Shown one piece after another: positions 1-8,882 of a stretch of 64,000 nucleotides of DNA. How positions within the stretch are numbered: position 1 is the stretch's first letter; each line of letters starts with the position of its first letter. This DNA is from Brasilonema sp. CT11 (lineage in GTDB: Bacteria > Cyanobacteriota > Cyanobacteriia > Cyanobacteriales > Nostocaceae): contig NZ_JABXYX010000022.1 of the NCBI RefSeq assembly GCF_017982655.1, positions 1 through 64,000 of the forward strand, written 5' to 3'. Under the pieces are notes generated by a model. It worked only from the letters and a program-made list of their open reading frames with translations. It was not told where the DNA came from and did not search any database. The position numbers were made by a program, and so were the translations under genes.

Positions 1-2
1 TG

Positions 3-143
3 TATTTACCACCTTATTCTCCAGACTTGAATCGAATTGAGAAGTGTTGGGCTTGGCTCAAAAGTCGGATTCGCAAATGCTTATCTAGCTTTGCTTGTCT
101 ACGGCAAGCGATCGAGTCCGTCCTTAAAGATGCAGTGTCCTAA
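3..143 (+). CDS. IS630-family transposase, C-terminal end (cut by window edge)
   Basis: An open frame enters from the left edge and ends in TAA. It encodes 46 residues beginning YLPPYSPDLNRIEKCWAWLK, the hallmark C-terminal part of the DDE domain of IS630/Tc1-type transposases; the Glu of IEKCW is the last acid of the catalytic triad. The N-terminal part lies outside the window, so it cannot be said whether the gene is intact. This marks the left edge as a mobile-element boundary. Confidence 0.85.
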   Translation, partial: YLPPYSPDLNRIEKCWAWLKSRIRKCLSSFACLRQAIESVLKDAVS

Positions 144-432
144 CCTTTGTGGCAACAGCTATAGGAAGCATTTTTTTGCTATTTATAAAAACTTAGTTTA
201 CATTTTTTTCCTCGTTCCTTGGCTGGAGGCAGGGAATGCATAACTTGAGGCAGAGCCTCAATATAATCATTGGGAGACGGAACTTCCTTGCTTTGAAGCA
301 TTCCTATGGATCGCATGGAAACGAGGAACCTGGAAGGTGATGTCAAGAATGTATTTTGCTCGTATTATCTCCCCAAGTTGTAGAGACGCGAAATCTCGCG
401 TCTCTACAAAGCGTCTACTCCGGCTTAGAGTA
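144..432. other. Noncoding: IS flank with palindromic repeats
   Basis: No convincing gene. About 210-340 is a repeat built from CCTCGTTCC ... GGAAACGAGGAAC inverted ends with an inner GAGGCAGAGCCTC palindrome, a type of interspersed element common in filamentous cyanobacteria. It lies between the IS630 end and the convergent reductase gene. Confidence 0.5.
380..407. repeat. Palindromic hairpin repeat
   Basis: Twelve-base arms GTAGAGACGCGA / TCGCGTCTCTAC around a 4-base loop. It sits 25 bases past the stop of the minus-strand reductase gene, so it could help end that transcript, but this palindrome type is also simply widespread in cyanobacterial genomes. Confidence 0.7.
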
Positions 433-1350
433 TCATTTGTTCACTACTCCAACACCCGCCATATCCAAAATTGGCACAATCAAATCTTCCCGCTTCACCG
501 CCATCATGTGGACACCTTGACACAATTGACGTGCGATTTGGACTTGTTCAGCAGCAATTTTCATCCCTTCCTCAAGCGGGTCTTTTGCTTGCGCTAACCT
601 ATCAATAATATGATCAGGAATATTCACACCTGGTACACACCGATTGATAAACTGAGCATTTTTCGCTGATTTCAACAGAAAAATTCCTGCCAAAATTGGT
701 TTATCACAGCCTGCAGCTATTTTGTCCATAAACTTTTCTAGCCGTTCAAAGTCTGTAATCAATTGACTTTGAAAAAACTGCGCACCCGCCGCTAATTTGC
801 GCTCAAACCGACTTTGTAAACCAGACCAACTTGCACATTGCGGATCGACTGCTGCACCAGGAAATAAATCCAGCGCACCATCAGTCAGAGGTTTTTCGTT
901 GCAGTCAATGCCTTGATTGAGTTTGTGAATCAGTTGCAGTAACCGCACTCCTTCCAAGTCGAACACGCCTTTAGCGTCGGGATGGTCGCCTGCTTTCACA
1001 GGATCGCCAGTCAAAGCTAGGATGTTATAAATACCCAGAGCATGAGCGCCCATGAGGTCGGCTTGTATGCCAATACGGTTGCGATCGCGACAAGCAATCT
1101 GACAAATCGGCTCAACGCCATTTTGTAACAAAATTGCCGATGCCACTAGTGAACACATCCGTAATACTGCGCGGCTACCATCAGTAATATTGACGGCATG
1201 AACCCTCCCCTTAAGAGTCGCCGCCATTTGTATCATGTGTTCTGGATTACCGCCTTTCGGTGGTGTTACCTCAGCGGTAATCAGGAATTTACCTGTTTTC
1301 GCAGCTGTACGAAAAGAAGTTAAAGCTGTTGGAGTTATCGTATCCAGCAT
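433..1350 (-). CDS. metF: Methylenetetrahydrofolate reductase family protein
   Basis: This 305-residue soluble protein has the TIM-barrel pattern of MetF-type methylenetetrahydrofolate reductases. Near the N-terminus is ITAEVTPPKGG, where the Glu is the family's conserved acid. NITDGSRAV and LTGDPVKAGDHP, the flavin- and folate-site segments, follow. The family reduces 5,10-methylene-THF to 5-methyl-THF for methionine synthesis. It is about the usual length of bacterial MetF, with no C-terminal regulatory domain. It points the same way as trpS but is separated by 62 bases. Family assignment is firm; electron donor and exact substrate are inferred. Confidence 0.85.
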   Translation of the reverse strand: MLDTITPTALTSFRTAAKTGKFLITAEVTPPKGGNPEHMIQMAATLKGRVHAVNITDGSRAVLRMCSLVASAILLQNGVEPICQIACRDRNRIGIQADLMGAHALGIYNILALTGDPVKAGDHPDAKGVFDLEGVRLLQLIHKLNQGIDCNEKPLTDGALDLFPGAAVDPQCASWSGLQSRFERKLAAGAQFFQSQLITDFERLEKFMDKIAAGCDKPILAGIFLLKSAKNAQFINRCVPGVNIPDHIIDRLAQAKDPLEEGMKIAAEQVQIARQLCQGVHMMAVKREDLIVPILDMAGVGVVNK

Positions 1351-1412
1351 AAAAAACGACCATTTCTGTCTTTAGGTACAGCTATAACACAAGACAACCT
1401 AATGAGAAAACC

Positions 1413-2423
1413 TTATTGGGGTATAGAGTAACCCATCGCAGCTTTAACTTCATTGAGAGTTTGGTTGGCGATCGCCTCTGCTTTTTGCTTTCCATCCCGC
1501 AACACAGACTCCAGATAACCTTTGTCGTTCATCACCGCCTGATATTTTTCTTGGATGGGTTTGAGGGCTTCAATCGTCGTATCCGTTAACAAAGGTTTAA
1601 ATTGCCCCCAGCCCATATCCTGACACTCAGCCGCTACCTCTTCCTTGGTTTTTCCAGAAAGCAGCATATACAGAGTTAACAAATTGTTACTTTCAGGACG
1701 TTCTGGGTTGTCAAACTCCAAACCGCGTACCGGATCAGTTTTACAGCGCTTAATCTTTTTTGTAATCTCATCAGGTGAATCTAGCAAGTTGATCCGACTC
1801 AACTCAGACGGATCGGACTTCGACATTTTCTTAGTACCATCCGTTAAACTCATCACCCTTGCACCTTCTTTACGAATCAAAGGTTCTGGTAACTTCAGTA
1901 CTGGCTGATTTGGTTTGGCAAAGAAGTGATTAAACCTGTTGACGATATCCCGCGTCAGTTCCAAATGTTGCTTTTGATCTTCACCGACGGGCACTTTATC
2001 TGGTTTATAAAGCAAAATATCAGATGCCATCAGCACTGGGTAGTCCAACAAGCCAACATTCACATTTTCTCCTTGTTTGACTGCTTTTTCCTTGAACTGG
2101 ATCATGTCTTGCAGCCAATTGAGGGGCGTGATGCAGTTAAACAACCAAGTCAGTTCACTGTGGGCAGAAACATGAGATTGCACAAAGATAGTAGAGTGGT
2201 TGAGATCAAGTCCGCAAGCCAGATATAAAGTAGCTAGAGTATAGGTATTAGCTGCCAGCGTTGCTGGTTCGTGGGGCACAGTAATCGCGTGTAAATCAGC
2301 TATGAAGAGAAAATTGTCATACTGGCTTTGGATTTCTACCCAATTGCGAATTGCACCCAAGTAGTTGCCTAAATGTAAATTGCCAGTTGGTTGAACTCCG
2401 GAAAGAACTCGTTGCCTACCCAT
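1413..2423 (-). CDS. trpS: Tryptophan--tRNA ligase
   Basis: Class I aminoacyl-tRNA synthetase charging tRNA-Trp with tryptophan. The HIGH-like signature is GNLHLGNY in the N-terminal Rossmann fold, and the KMSKS loop appears exactly as KKMSKSD. The window SGVQPTGNLHLGNYLGAI is typical of bacterial TrpS. Starting at MGRQRVLSGVQPTG gives 336 residues, the normal length. An in-frame ATG 33 bases upstream (2456) would add an unconserved MSNLKILELEF leader. No T-box is visible upstream; housekeeping expression is likely. Confidence 0.95.
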   Translation of the reverse strand: MGRQRVLSGVQPTGNLHLGNYLGAIRNWVEIQSQYDNFLFIADLHAITVPHEPATLAANTYTLATLYLACGLDLNHSTIFVQSHVSAHSELTWLFNCITPLNWLQDMIQFKEKAVKQGENVNVGLLDYPVLMASDILLYKPDKVPVGEDQKQHLELTRDIVNRFNHFFAKPNQPVLKLPEPLIRKEGARVMSLTDGTKKMSKSDPSELSRINLLDSPDEITKKIKRCKTDPVRGLEFDNPERPESNNLLTLYMLLSGKTKEEVAAECQDMGWGQFKPLLTDTTIEALKPIQEKYQAVMNDKGYLESVLRDGKQKAEAIANQTLNEVKAAMGYSIPQ

Positions 2424-2569
2424 AAACTCCAATTCTAGTATTTTTAAATTCGACAATAGCGGCTTTACAACTGATTTCCATTGTTACAGAGTTTTGTTGA
2501 CATTTCTTTATATTTCACGCAAAGATAGGCGACGGATGTTCTAGATGGTAAAAGCGAGCATTAAAACCC

Positions 2570-2612
2570 TTCAGCCACTGAAAGAAAGCGCGGTCAGTGG
2601 TGCTCGGCTGAA
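2570..2612. other. Bulged hairpin of unknown role
   Basis: TTCAGCCACTGA pairs with TCAGTGG and, after a 5-base bulge, with GGCTGAA. It lies about 75 bases upstream of the SDR start, so it may be in that gene's 5' leader. No known riboswitch class is recognised. Confidence 0.35.
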
Positions 2613-2687
2613 GCTGGTAGTGATGGGCTACAGTTACTAGAGAGTGAGTTCAATCATCAAGCATCAGAAAATTATCAGGAGGAAATG

Positions 2688-3434
2688 ATGGCAGGCAAAT
2701 TAGACGCAAAGGTGGCAATTATTACAGGTGCATCTTCGGGAATTGGGGCGGCGACGGCGATCGCTCTTGCAGAAGAAGGCGCACAGGTGGCGATCACGGC
2801 TCGTCGAATCGAGCGATTGAACGAAGTTGCACAAAAAATTGAAGCGGTTGGCGGGAAGGCTTTACCAATTGTCACGGATATCAGCGATGAAACCCAAGTG
2901 AACGAGCTGGTGCGTCATGTCAACACAACTTTGGGACGAATCGATATTCTTGTGAATAATGCGGGCATGGGAGCATTGGGAACGATTGAGGATGGCAATC
3001 CAGCAGAGTGGCGGCGACAGTTCGACTTGAACGTTTTGGGATTGTTGTATGCGACTCATGCTGTTGTGCCTATCTTCAAAGCACAGGGCGTTGGGCATGT
3101 GGTCAATCTTTCATCCGTTGCCGGACGGATTACACGGGCGGGCATGGGTGTGTACAGCGCCACCAAATGGGGCGTAAATGCGATTTCAGAAGCTCTGCGG
3201 CTGGAAGTTCACAAACACAATATTCGCGTCACCATTATTGAACCCGGTCTGGTTGCCACTGAATTTGTTGACAACATCAGCGATCCCGCTGCGAAACAGG
3301 CGCTCGAAGCCAGGTTCAAAGCCGTCACTCCACTGCAACCGGAAGATATTGCACGGGCGATCGCCTATGCCGTTACCCAACCGCCTCACGTCAACGTGAA
3401 TGAAATTTTGATCCGACCAACGCAACAGGAATAG
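2688..3434 (+). CDS. Short-chain dehydrogenase/reductase (classical SDR)
   Basis: A 248-residue NAD(P)-dependent oxidoreductase of the classical SDR family. It shows the cofactor motif TGASSGIG near residues 14-21, the NNAG motif near 90, the catalytic Ser in LSSVAGRI and the YSATKWG Tyr/Lys pair. The family reduces or oxidises carbonyls/alcohols; the substrate cannot be read from the sequence. The ribosome site AGGAGG at 2677-2682 is only 2 bases from the ATG at 2685 but 5 from the ATG at 2688, so the second ATG is preferred. It appears monocistronic. Confidence 0.9.
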   Translation: MAGKLDAKVAIITGASSGIGAATAIALAEEGAQVAITARRIERLNEVAQKIEAVGGKALPIVTDISDETQVNELVRHVNTTLGRIDILVNNAGMGALGTIEDGNPAEWRRQFDLNVLGLLYATHAVVPIFKAQGVGHVVNLSSVAGRITRAGMGVYSATKWGVNAISEALRLEVHKHNIRVTIIEPGLVATEFVDNISDPAAKQALEARFKAVTPLQPEDIARAIAYAVTQPPHVNVNEILIRPTQQE

Positions 3435-3574
3435 GATTTACGCATTGACAAAAGCACAAATTTCTGTGCCCCATGTCTCTTGTCCTCTGTACGCAGGTAT
3501 CGAACGCTTCAGTTCGACCACCAAGCCCTCTGCTGCTGAATGTGACCTAAACACCTACACCTGGTTTGTGGATC

Positions 3575-3725
3575 GCTGAACCCAAGTATGGGGGTTGCTG
3601 TCGCGCGCGCAGAGTTATTTGAAGGTTTGTCCCATGACAGTGTCAACCGCTTCCTGCTAAGAGAAAGATATGAACCCAAAGATTTGTTTGATGAAGTAAG
3701 ACCAGACATTAATTTGATAGGTGGC
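3575..3725 (+). pseudogene. IS701-like transposase N-terminal relic, frameshifted
   Basis: In one frame the DNA reads AEPKYGGCCRAR; after a frameshift at the GC-alternating run near 3603-3610 it continues AELFEGLSHDSVNRFLLRER and then a segment ending in INLIGG. This is the start region of a cyanobacterial IS701/IS4-type DDE transposase. It stops before any catalytic residue and is fused directly to sequence upstream of the response regulator, so it is a dead fragment. Confidence 0.6.
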
Positions 3726-3754
3726 ACCGCCGCGTGGAGACGATATTCCTATAT

Positions 3755-4444
3755 ATGAGATTGCTATTAGTTGAAGATGAACCAGATTTAGGCTCCGCAA
3801 TTAAACAAGTCCTGAATCATGAAGCGTATGTAGTAGACTGGTTTGTTGATGGTTCTCAGGCTTGGGAATATCTGCAAAGCAAATGGAGTGAGTACACATT
3901 GGCGGTTGTTGATTGGATGCTGCCAGGATTGTCAGGTTTAGATTTGTGTAAAAAGCTACGTCAGCAAAACAATTCTCTACCTGTATTGATGTTGACAGCA
4001 AAAGACCGACTCGAAGAAAAGATTATCGGACTGGATGCAGGGGCGGATGATTATCTGATCAAGCCTTTTGACATGGCAGAACTGCTGGCAAGGTTACGAG
4101 CATTACGGCGGCGATCGCCTGTGATCCAACCTGATCATTTCCAGGTAGGTTGTCTGACTTTGAACTATAGCACCCATGAGGTGACTCATGAATATCCTAA
4201 CGGCAACAAGCAGATAAGTTCCTTAACCTTCAAAGAATTTCAACTGCTGGAATACCTGATCAAGCATCATAACCAAATTGTCACCCGCGACCAAATTATC
4301 AATCAGCTTTGGGAAATTGGTGTAGAACCAGTTAGCAATGTGGTAGCTGCACAAATTCGTTTACTCAGACGTAAACTTGGAGAAGTAGAAAGCGAATCTT
4401 TGATTGAAACAATCTATGGTGTGGGCTATCGTCTGAACGCTTAA
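3755..4444 (+). CDS. rppA: OmpR/PhoB-family response regulator (RppA-like)
   Basis: A 229-residue two-component regulator. The N-terminal receiver begins MRLLLVEDEPDLG with the acidic pair, has the phosphoacceptor Asp near residue 53 in VVDWMLPG, and the conserved Lys in LIKPFDMAELLARLRAL. The C-terminal half is a winged-helix DNA-binding domain (FKEFQLLEYL ... RRKLG ... IYGVGYRL). An upstream in-frame GTG (3734) lies in IS-relic DNA, so the ATG is chosen. Its TAA shares one base with the next gene's ATG, giving translational coupling to the kinase. The pair resembles cyanobacterial RppA/RppB (NrsR/NrsS-like) systems; the signal here is unknown. Confidence 0.85.
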   Translation: MRLLLVEDEPDLGSAIKQVLNHEAYVVDWFVDGSQAWEYLQSKWSEYTLAVVDWMLPGLSGLDLCKKLRQQNNSLPVLMLTAKDRLEEKIIGLDAGADDYLIKPFDMAELLARLRALRRRSPVIQPDHFQVGCLTLNYSTHEVTHEYPNGNKQISSLTFKEFQLLEYLIKHHNQIVTRDQIINQLWEIGVEPVSNVVAAQIRLLRRKLGEVESESLIETIYGVGYRLNA

Positions 4445-5805
4445 TGGAACGCAATCAACTGTTTCGCCTGACTCGCTTGCGACTAGCTGCCTGGTATGCG
4501 CTTGTTATGGGGTGTATTTTGGGGGTATCTGGTTTGGGAGTTTATCATGTGGTTGCGCATGCTTACCGGGAAACTATAGACCAAGGGCTGGAGTCGGTAG
4601 CAAATACACTACATAAAAGTATTGAACCTGTTTCCCAGCAACCCGAACATTTACAACAACTTGCTAAGCAACTTTCTTTAGAACTGTGTGTGACTCAGGC
4701 AGATTGCTTGACTCAAACAGTCGTCATGAAAAACCAGATTTCAGAAGCAGCAGATAGTGTTCATTACTATATGCGCTTGTTGGATCGCGCAGGAAGAGCG
4801 ATCGCCTTAGCAGGGACGCGCCTTGAGGAATTACCTGTTACTTCACCAATAAAACATTGGCGATCGCTAAAAAACAAATCAGGCATTGATTATCGTCAAA
4901 TAACTTTAGCACTGTACACTCACAACCAGCTTTCTGGATACATGCAAGTGGGGCGAAGTCTCAAAGACTTAGATCAGCATCTGGCAGCCTTGAGATTAAC
5001 TTTGTTATTAGGCTGGCCCATTACTATGATTTTAATTGCTATTTGTAGTTGGTGCTTAGCAGGTTTAGCAATGCAGCCTGTTTATAGCTCTTACCACCAA
5101 ATGGAACAGTTCACCGCCGATGCAGCCCATGAGTTTCGCACACCTTTAGCCGCTATGCGCTCAACTATCGATGCTGCTTTTAGATTGTCTGGACAACAGG
5201 ACTTTAAGTCTATGTCTCCACAAGCAACTGGTGATATTCTACAAGTCCTCAAGCGGCAAAACACCAGGCTATCCCAATTAGTGGGAGATTTGCTGCTGTT
5301 GGCAAGACTTGATCAGCAACAACAAACAAGAGAATATCAATCTTGCTGTCTCAACGATTTAATCAGCGACTTAGTTGAGGAACTAGCATTTCTAGCAGTC
5401 GAGGCGCAAGTGAAGTTGACGCCGGTGCAGACGCAAGAAAAACTTTACGTTTTCGCAAACGAAGAACAGCTTTATCGCTTAATTTCTAACTTAATTGTGA
5501 ATGCAATTCAAGCTACGCCAAAGAATGGAAGCGTCACTGTTTCTCTGGAATATAGCGAACGCTACGCTTTAATTCAAGTGCAAGACACAGGAATAGGTAT
5601 TGCCAAAGAACATCAAAGTCGGATTTTTGACCGCTTCTACCGAGTCAATAAAGATCGCTCTCGTACCTCTGGCGGTTCTGGATTGGGATTGGCAATTGCT
5701 GGTGCGATCGCAAAAGCGCACAAAGGTAGTATTTCCGTACAAAGTCAGTTGGGAATAGGCACTACATTTGCCGTGCGACTCCCTTTGCAACAAACAGGGG
5801 TGTAA
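4444..5805 (+). CDS. rppB: Sensor histidine kinase (RppB-like), partner of the upstream regulator
   Basis: A 453-residue membrane kinase. A first TM segment lies at about 13-37 and a second at about 183-208; the roughly 145 residues between them form a periplasmic sensor region with two Cys (LELCVTQADCL). The HisKA box is DAAHEFRTPLAAM with the phosphorylated His near 229. HATPase_c follows with an N box (LIVNAIQATP), G1 box (DTGIGI) and GGSGLGLAI. No clear separate HAMP is visible. It is translationally coupled (1-base overlap) to the regulator. Confidence 0.88.
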   Translation: MERNQLFRLTRLRLAAWYALVMGCILGVSGLGVYHVVAHAYRETIDQGLESVANTLHKSIEPVSQQPEHLQQLAKQLSLELCVTQADCLTQTVVMKNQISEAADSVHYYMRLLDRAGRAIALAGTRLEELPVTSPIKHWRSLKNKSGIDYRQITLALYTHNQLSGYMQVGRSLKDLDQHLAALRLTLLLGWPITMILIAICSWCLAGLAMQPVYSSYHQMEQFTADAAHEFRTPLAAMRSTIDAAFRLSGQQDFKSMSPQATGDILQVLKRQNTRLSQLVGDLLLLARLDQQQQTREYQSCCLNDLISDLVEELAFLAVEAQVKLTPVQTQEKLYVFANEEQLYRLISNLIVNAIQATPKNGSVTVSLEYSERYALIQVQDTGIGIAKEHQSRIFDRFYRVNKDRSRTSGGSGLGLAIAGAIAKAHKGSISVQSQLGIGTTFAVRLPLQQTGV

Positions 5806-6133
5806 GGGGGTAGGGGGCAGGGAGCAGGGGGAAAGAATTAGAAACCAATCATTTGTGTCAGGGATTTTGTGAAATGGTGTAAGGAGGTAAGGGGGCTTAG
5901 TTCCCTCCTTTTTAAGGAGGGCTAGGGAGGATCAATCCTCACCTACACCCCCACACCCCTACACCCCTATACCCCTACACTCCCACACCTTTACACCCTT
6001 GCTTTAAAATAAATATCTATCTTTTGAAAGAGAAATTTTTCATCTTGTTTTCATTTTTTCGTGGGAAGCTCAGGATAGCAAACAGTGAATTTCAAATTCA
6101 AACTTCTTTATATCAGAAGTAATTCTCAACAAA
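5806..6133. other. Noncoding with short tandem repeats; upstream region of the ClC gene
   Basis: Contains the stretch at 5940-6000 made of imperfect 7-8 base units ACACCCCT / ATACCCCT, a cyanobacterial short tandemly repeated repetitive (STRR) sequence. A G-rich run and a hairpin-like TCCCTCCTTTTTAAGGAGGG (about 5900-5924) precede it. The last ~130 bases are AT-rich and probably hold the promoter of the channel gene; no clear -10/-35 pair is claimed. Confidence 0.6.
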
Positions 6134-8725
6134 ATGCTAATCAGGGGAAAAATTCTTTGGCTCAGGCTTTATCGGCAACTTTTGCAACCTAAACGCTTTG
6201 CTATTTTTCAAGCTTGTCTGATTGGTTTAGTGTCAGCGTTAGCAGCAGTTTTGTTAAAGCAAGGCGTGGGTTATTTAGGTGGCTGGCGAGTCCATATGAC
6301 TCATGTATTACCAGCTTGGTTAATACTACCAGCAATTGGCTTAGGCGGCGGACTGCTGTCTGGTTGGTTGGTGGAACGAATGGCTCCTGAGGCTTCTGGT
6401 AGTGGGATTTCACAAGTTAAGGCAGTACTTGCCAAGGTGCCAGTGTCGCTGAATTTGCGAGTAGCAATCATTAAGCTATTTAGCGCAATGATAGCATTAG
6501 CATCGGGTTTGCCTTTAGGTAGGGAAGGTCCTACGCTACAGGTGGGAGCTGCGATCGCCAATCAACTCAATCGCTTATTTCCAAGTTCCCCTGATTACCG
6601 TCGCCAAATTATTGCTGCGGGTGCTGGTGCTGGGTTAGCTGCTGCTTTCGATGCCCCAATTTCCGGTTTTCTGTTTGTTGTCGAAGAACTGCTTCAAGAT
6701 GTCTCTGGCTTTACTCTAGGTACAGCAATACTCGCTTCTTTCATTGGTGCGGTGATTTCCCGATGGCTGGGAGGACATAGCTTAGTCTTAGAGTTAACTG
6801 CACTACAAACCAATTTTTCAGTTCCAGAAATTCCTTTCTACCTGGCTTTAGGAGTATTAGCAGGGTTGCTGGGTGGACTGTTTAATAAAGGAATTATCGC
6901 TTCTATAAAATTTAACAACCGTTGGTTGCGCTTTGGATTACCTCTGCGAGTGGGGTTAGCTGGGTTAATTTGCGGTATAGTAGTAGCCCTTTTGCCAGCG
7001 CCTTTTCGGGATACAGCAGGATTACGGGAAACTTTGACTGCGGGTGATCTCAGCGCTGGTGTGACTATTATTGCTTTCGTTTCTCAGTTTGTCCTGGTAT
7101 TAATAGCATACGGTTCAGGAGCTCCGGGAGGGTTGTTGGTTCCCCCAATGCTTTTGGGAGCTGCTCTTGGTTATTTAGTGGGAATAGCAGAACATAGTAT
7201 GTTGGGTATAACGTCTCCCACAACCTATGCTTTAGCAGGGATGGGGACGTTTTTGAGTGCTGTAGCTAGAGTCCCAATCACCAGCATCATCATCGTCTTT
7301 GAAATGACGACAGATTTTAATTTGGTGTTACCGCTGATGATTGGTGCGGTTGTTGCTTATTTAGTGGCGGAAAAGGTGGCGGCTGGTTCGCTTTACGATC
7401 ATTTGTTAGAGCTTAGTGGTATTCACATAGAATTAGAGCCAAAAAAAGAGGGATTGTTATCGCGGCTCAATGCAGTAGATGTGATGCAGAATCGTGTGGA
7501 AACATTATCTAGCCAGATGAGCGTTGAGGAAGCACTGCAAGCTTTTTCTGATTCACAGCATCGCAACTTTCCTGTTGTTGATGGTCGCAAAGTTGTTGGT
7601 ATGGTAACTCAGAAAGATGTCGCAAATATTGCTTCACTTCCATCAGGTGGGAATACACCAATCAGCGAAGTCATGACACCCGAACCTGTAACAGTGAGTC
7701 CACAAGATACGCTGGCTTATGTTCTACATCTACTCAACCGTCATAACCTCAACTGTCTACCAGTAACAGAAGTCAGCAAGCTAGTTGGAATTATTACACG
7801 TAGCGATATCATTCGTGTAGAAGCAGAACAATTGAATGGCAAGACTTTTAAGGTGCGATCGAAAGCAAAACCTTCATACGTCGTTTACCAAACCCGTTCT
7901 CCAGCAACAGGCAAAGGACGATTATTAGTACCGCTTTCGCATCCGGACACCGCACAAACTCTGCTTGAGATGGCGCTGGCAATAGCTAAAGAGCGTAATT
8001 ATGAATTAGAATGCCTGCAGGTGATTCTCGTGCCGCGCGGTTGCAACCCGGCTCAAACACCAGTGCAAACGACTGATAGTCATCGCCTTTTGGAGAGAGC
8101 GCTGCAACTTGGGCAAGAAAAGCAGATTCCCGTTCATACACAGATACGAGTTGCTGATAATGTCGCTAGGGCAATTTTAGAAACTGTCAGAGAACGACAC
8201 ATTGACTTAGTTTTGATGGGTTGGAAAGGCAAGACTTCTACACCAGGACGAGTTTTTAGCCGAGTGGTAGATACTGTCATTCGTCAGGCTACTTGTGATC
8301 TTGTCTTAGTGAAGTTGAATGGCACAATCGCTTTTAACCGTTGGTTATTGTCAGTAGCAGGAGGTCCTAACTCCCGTCAAGCCCTTCAACTTTTACCTGC
8401 GCTTGCTTCTTTAAGTTCAACGCCGGAAATTAAAGTCTGTCAAGTCTTCCAGCCGAATGGCTCTACTCCTGATACAAAGCCATTAGAAACATCTGTCCGC
8501 TTTCTCAAGCGTAAACTCGGTGCTCATGTCATGGCAACTCCAGTTCGCGCCGATTCTGTGTGTGAAGCTGTTATTGAGTGTGCCGAAAAAGACCAAAGTG
8601 ATGTTATTGTTCTAGGGGCTAGCCGTGAAAAGCTTCTGCAACAGGCAATGAAAGGAAATATACCAGAGACGATTTCTCGTAAGAGTCATTGCACTGTGAT
8701 TTTAGTGCGCAGTGCTCTTGGATAA
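6134..8725 (+). CDS. ClC-type chloride channel/antiporter fused to CBS pair and two USP domains
   Basis: An 863-residue protein. Residues ~20-430 form the ClC membrane core with GSGIS (selectivity helix), GREGP carrying the gating Glu, and GAPGGLLVP. Two CBS domains (~445-560: DVMQNRVETL and EVMTPEPVTV) may bind adenine nucleotides and gate transport. The last ~290 residues hold two universal-stress-protein folds (VRERHIDLVLMGWKGKT and EKDQSDVIVLGASREK). Typical bacterial ClC proteins are ~450 residues, so this is a long multi-domain form. Role: chloride or Cl-/H+ movement across a membrane with cytosolic energy or stress sensing. It is monocistronic. Confidence 0.9.
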   Translation: MLIRGKILWLRLYRQLLQPKRFAIFQACLIGLVSALAAVLLKQGVGYLGGWRVHMTHVLPAWLILPAIGLGGGLLSGWLVERMAPEASGSGISQVKAVLAKVPVSLNLRVAIIKLFSAMIALASGLPLGREGPTLQVGAAIANQLNRLFPSSPDYRRQIIAAGAGAGLAAAFDAPISGFLFVVEELLQDVSGFTLGTAILASFIGAVISRWLGGHSLVLELTALQTNFSVPEIPFYLALGVLAGLLGGLFNKGIIASIKFNNRWLRFGLPLRVGLAGLICGIVVALLPAPFRDTAGLRETLTAGDLSAGVTIIAFVSQFVLVLIAYGSGAPGGLLVPPMLLGAALGYLVGIAEHSMLGITSPTTYALAGMGTFLSAVARVPITSIIIVFEMTTDFNLVLPLMIGAVVAYLVAEKVAAGSLYDHLLELSGIHIELEPKKEGLLSRLNAVDVMQNRVETLSSQMSVEEALQAFSDSQHRNFPVVDGRKVVGMVTQKDVANIASLPSGGNTPISEVMTPEPVTVSPQDTLAYVLHLLNRHNLNCLPVTEVSKLVGIITRSDIIRVEAEQLNGKTFKVRSKAKPSYVVYQTRSPATGKGRLLVPLSHPDTAQTLLEMALAIAKERNYELECLQVILVPRGCNPAQTPVQTTDSHRLLERALQLGQEKQIPVHTQIRVADNVARAILETVRERHIDLVLMGWKGKTSTPGRVFSRVVDTVIRQATCDLVLVKLNGTIAFNRWLLSVAGGPNSRQALQLLPALASLSSTPEIKVCQVFQPNGSTPDTKPLETSVRFLKRKLGAHVMATPVRADSVCEAVIECAEKDQSDVIVLGASREKLLQQAMKGNIPETISRKSHCTVILVRSALG

Positions 8726-8882
8726 TTAGATTGAATTCATCGCTTGTGATTTGCTTGAATTACAAAAACTAGCGGGTGTAAGGGTAGTTCATTGAAACAA
8801 GAACCAGTTTGCTCTAACTTGTTAAGATGATGTTGACTGCACAGTGACTTAAAGCAAACTATCACTGACCACCATTAGAAGT

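Noticed and set aside
2457-2687. Possible T-box or riboswitch upstream of trpS or the SDR gene
   Set aside because: Only an isolated bulged hairpin (2570-2612) is visible; no T-box sequence or known aptamer core.
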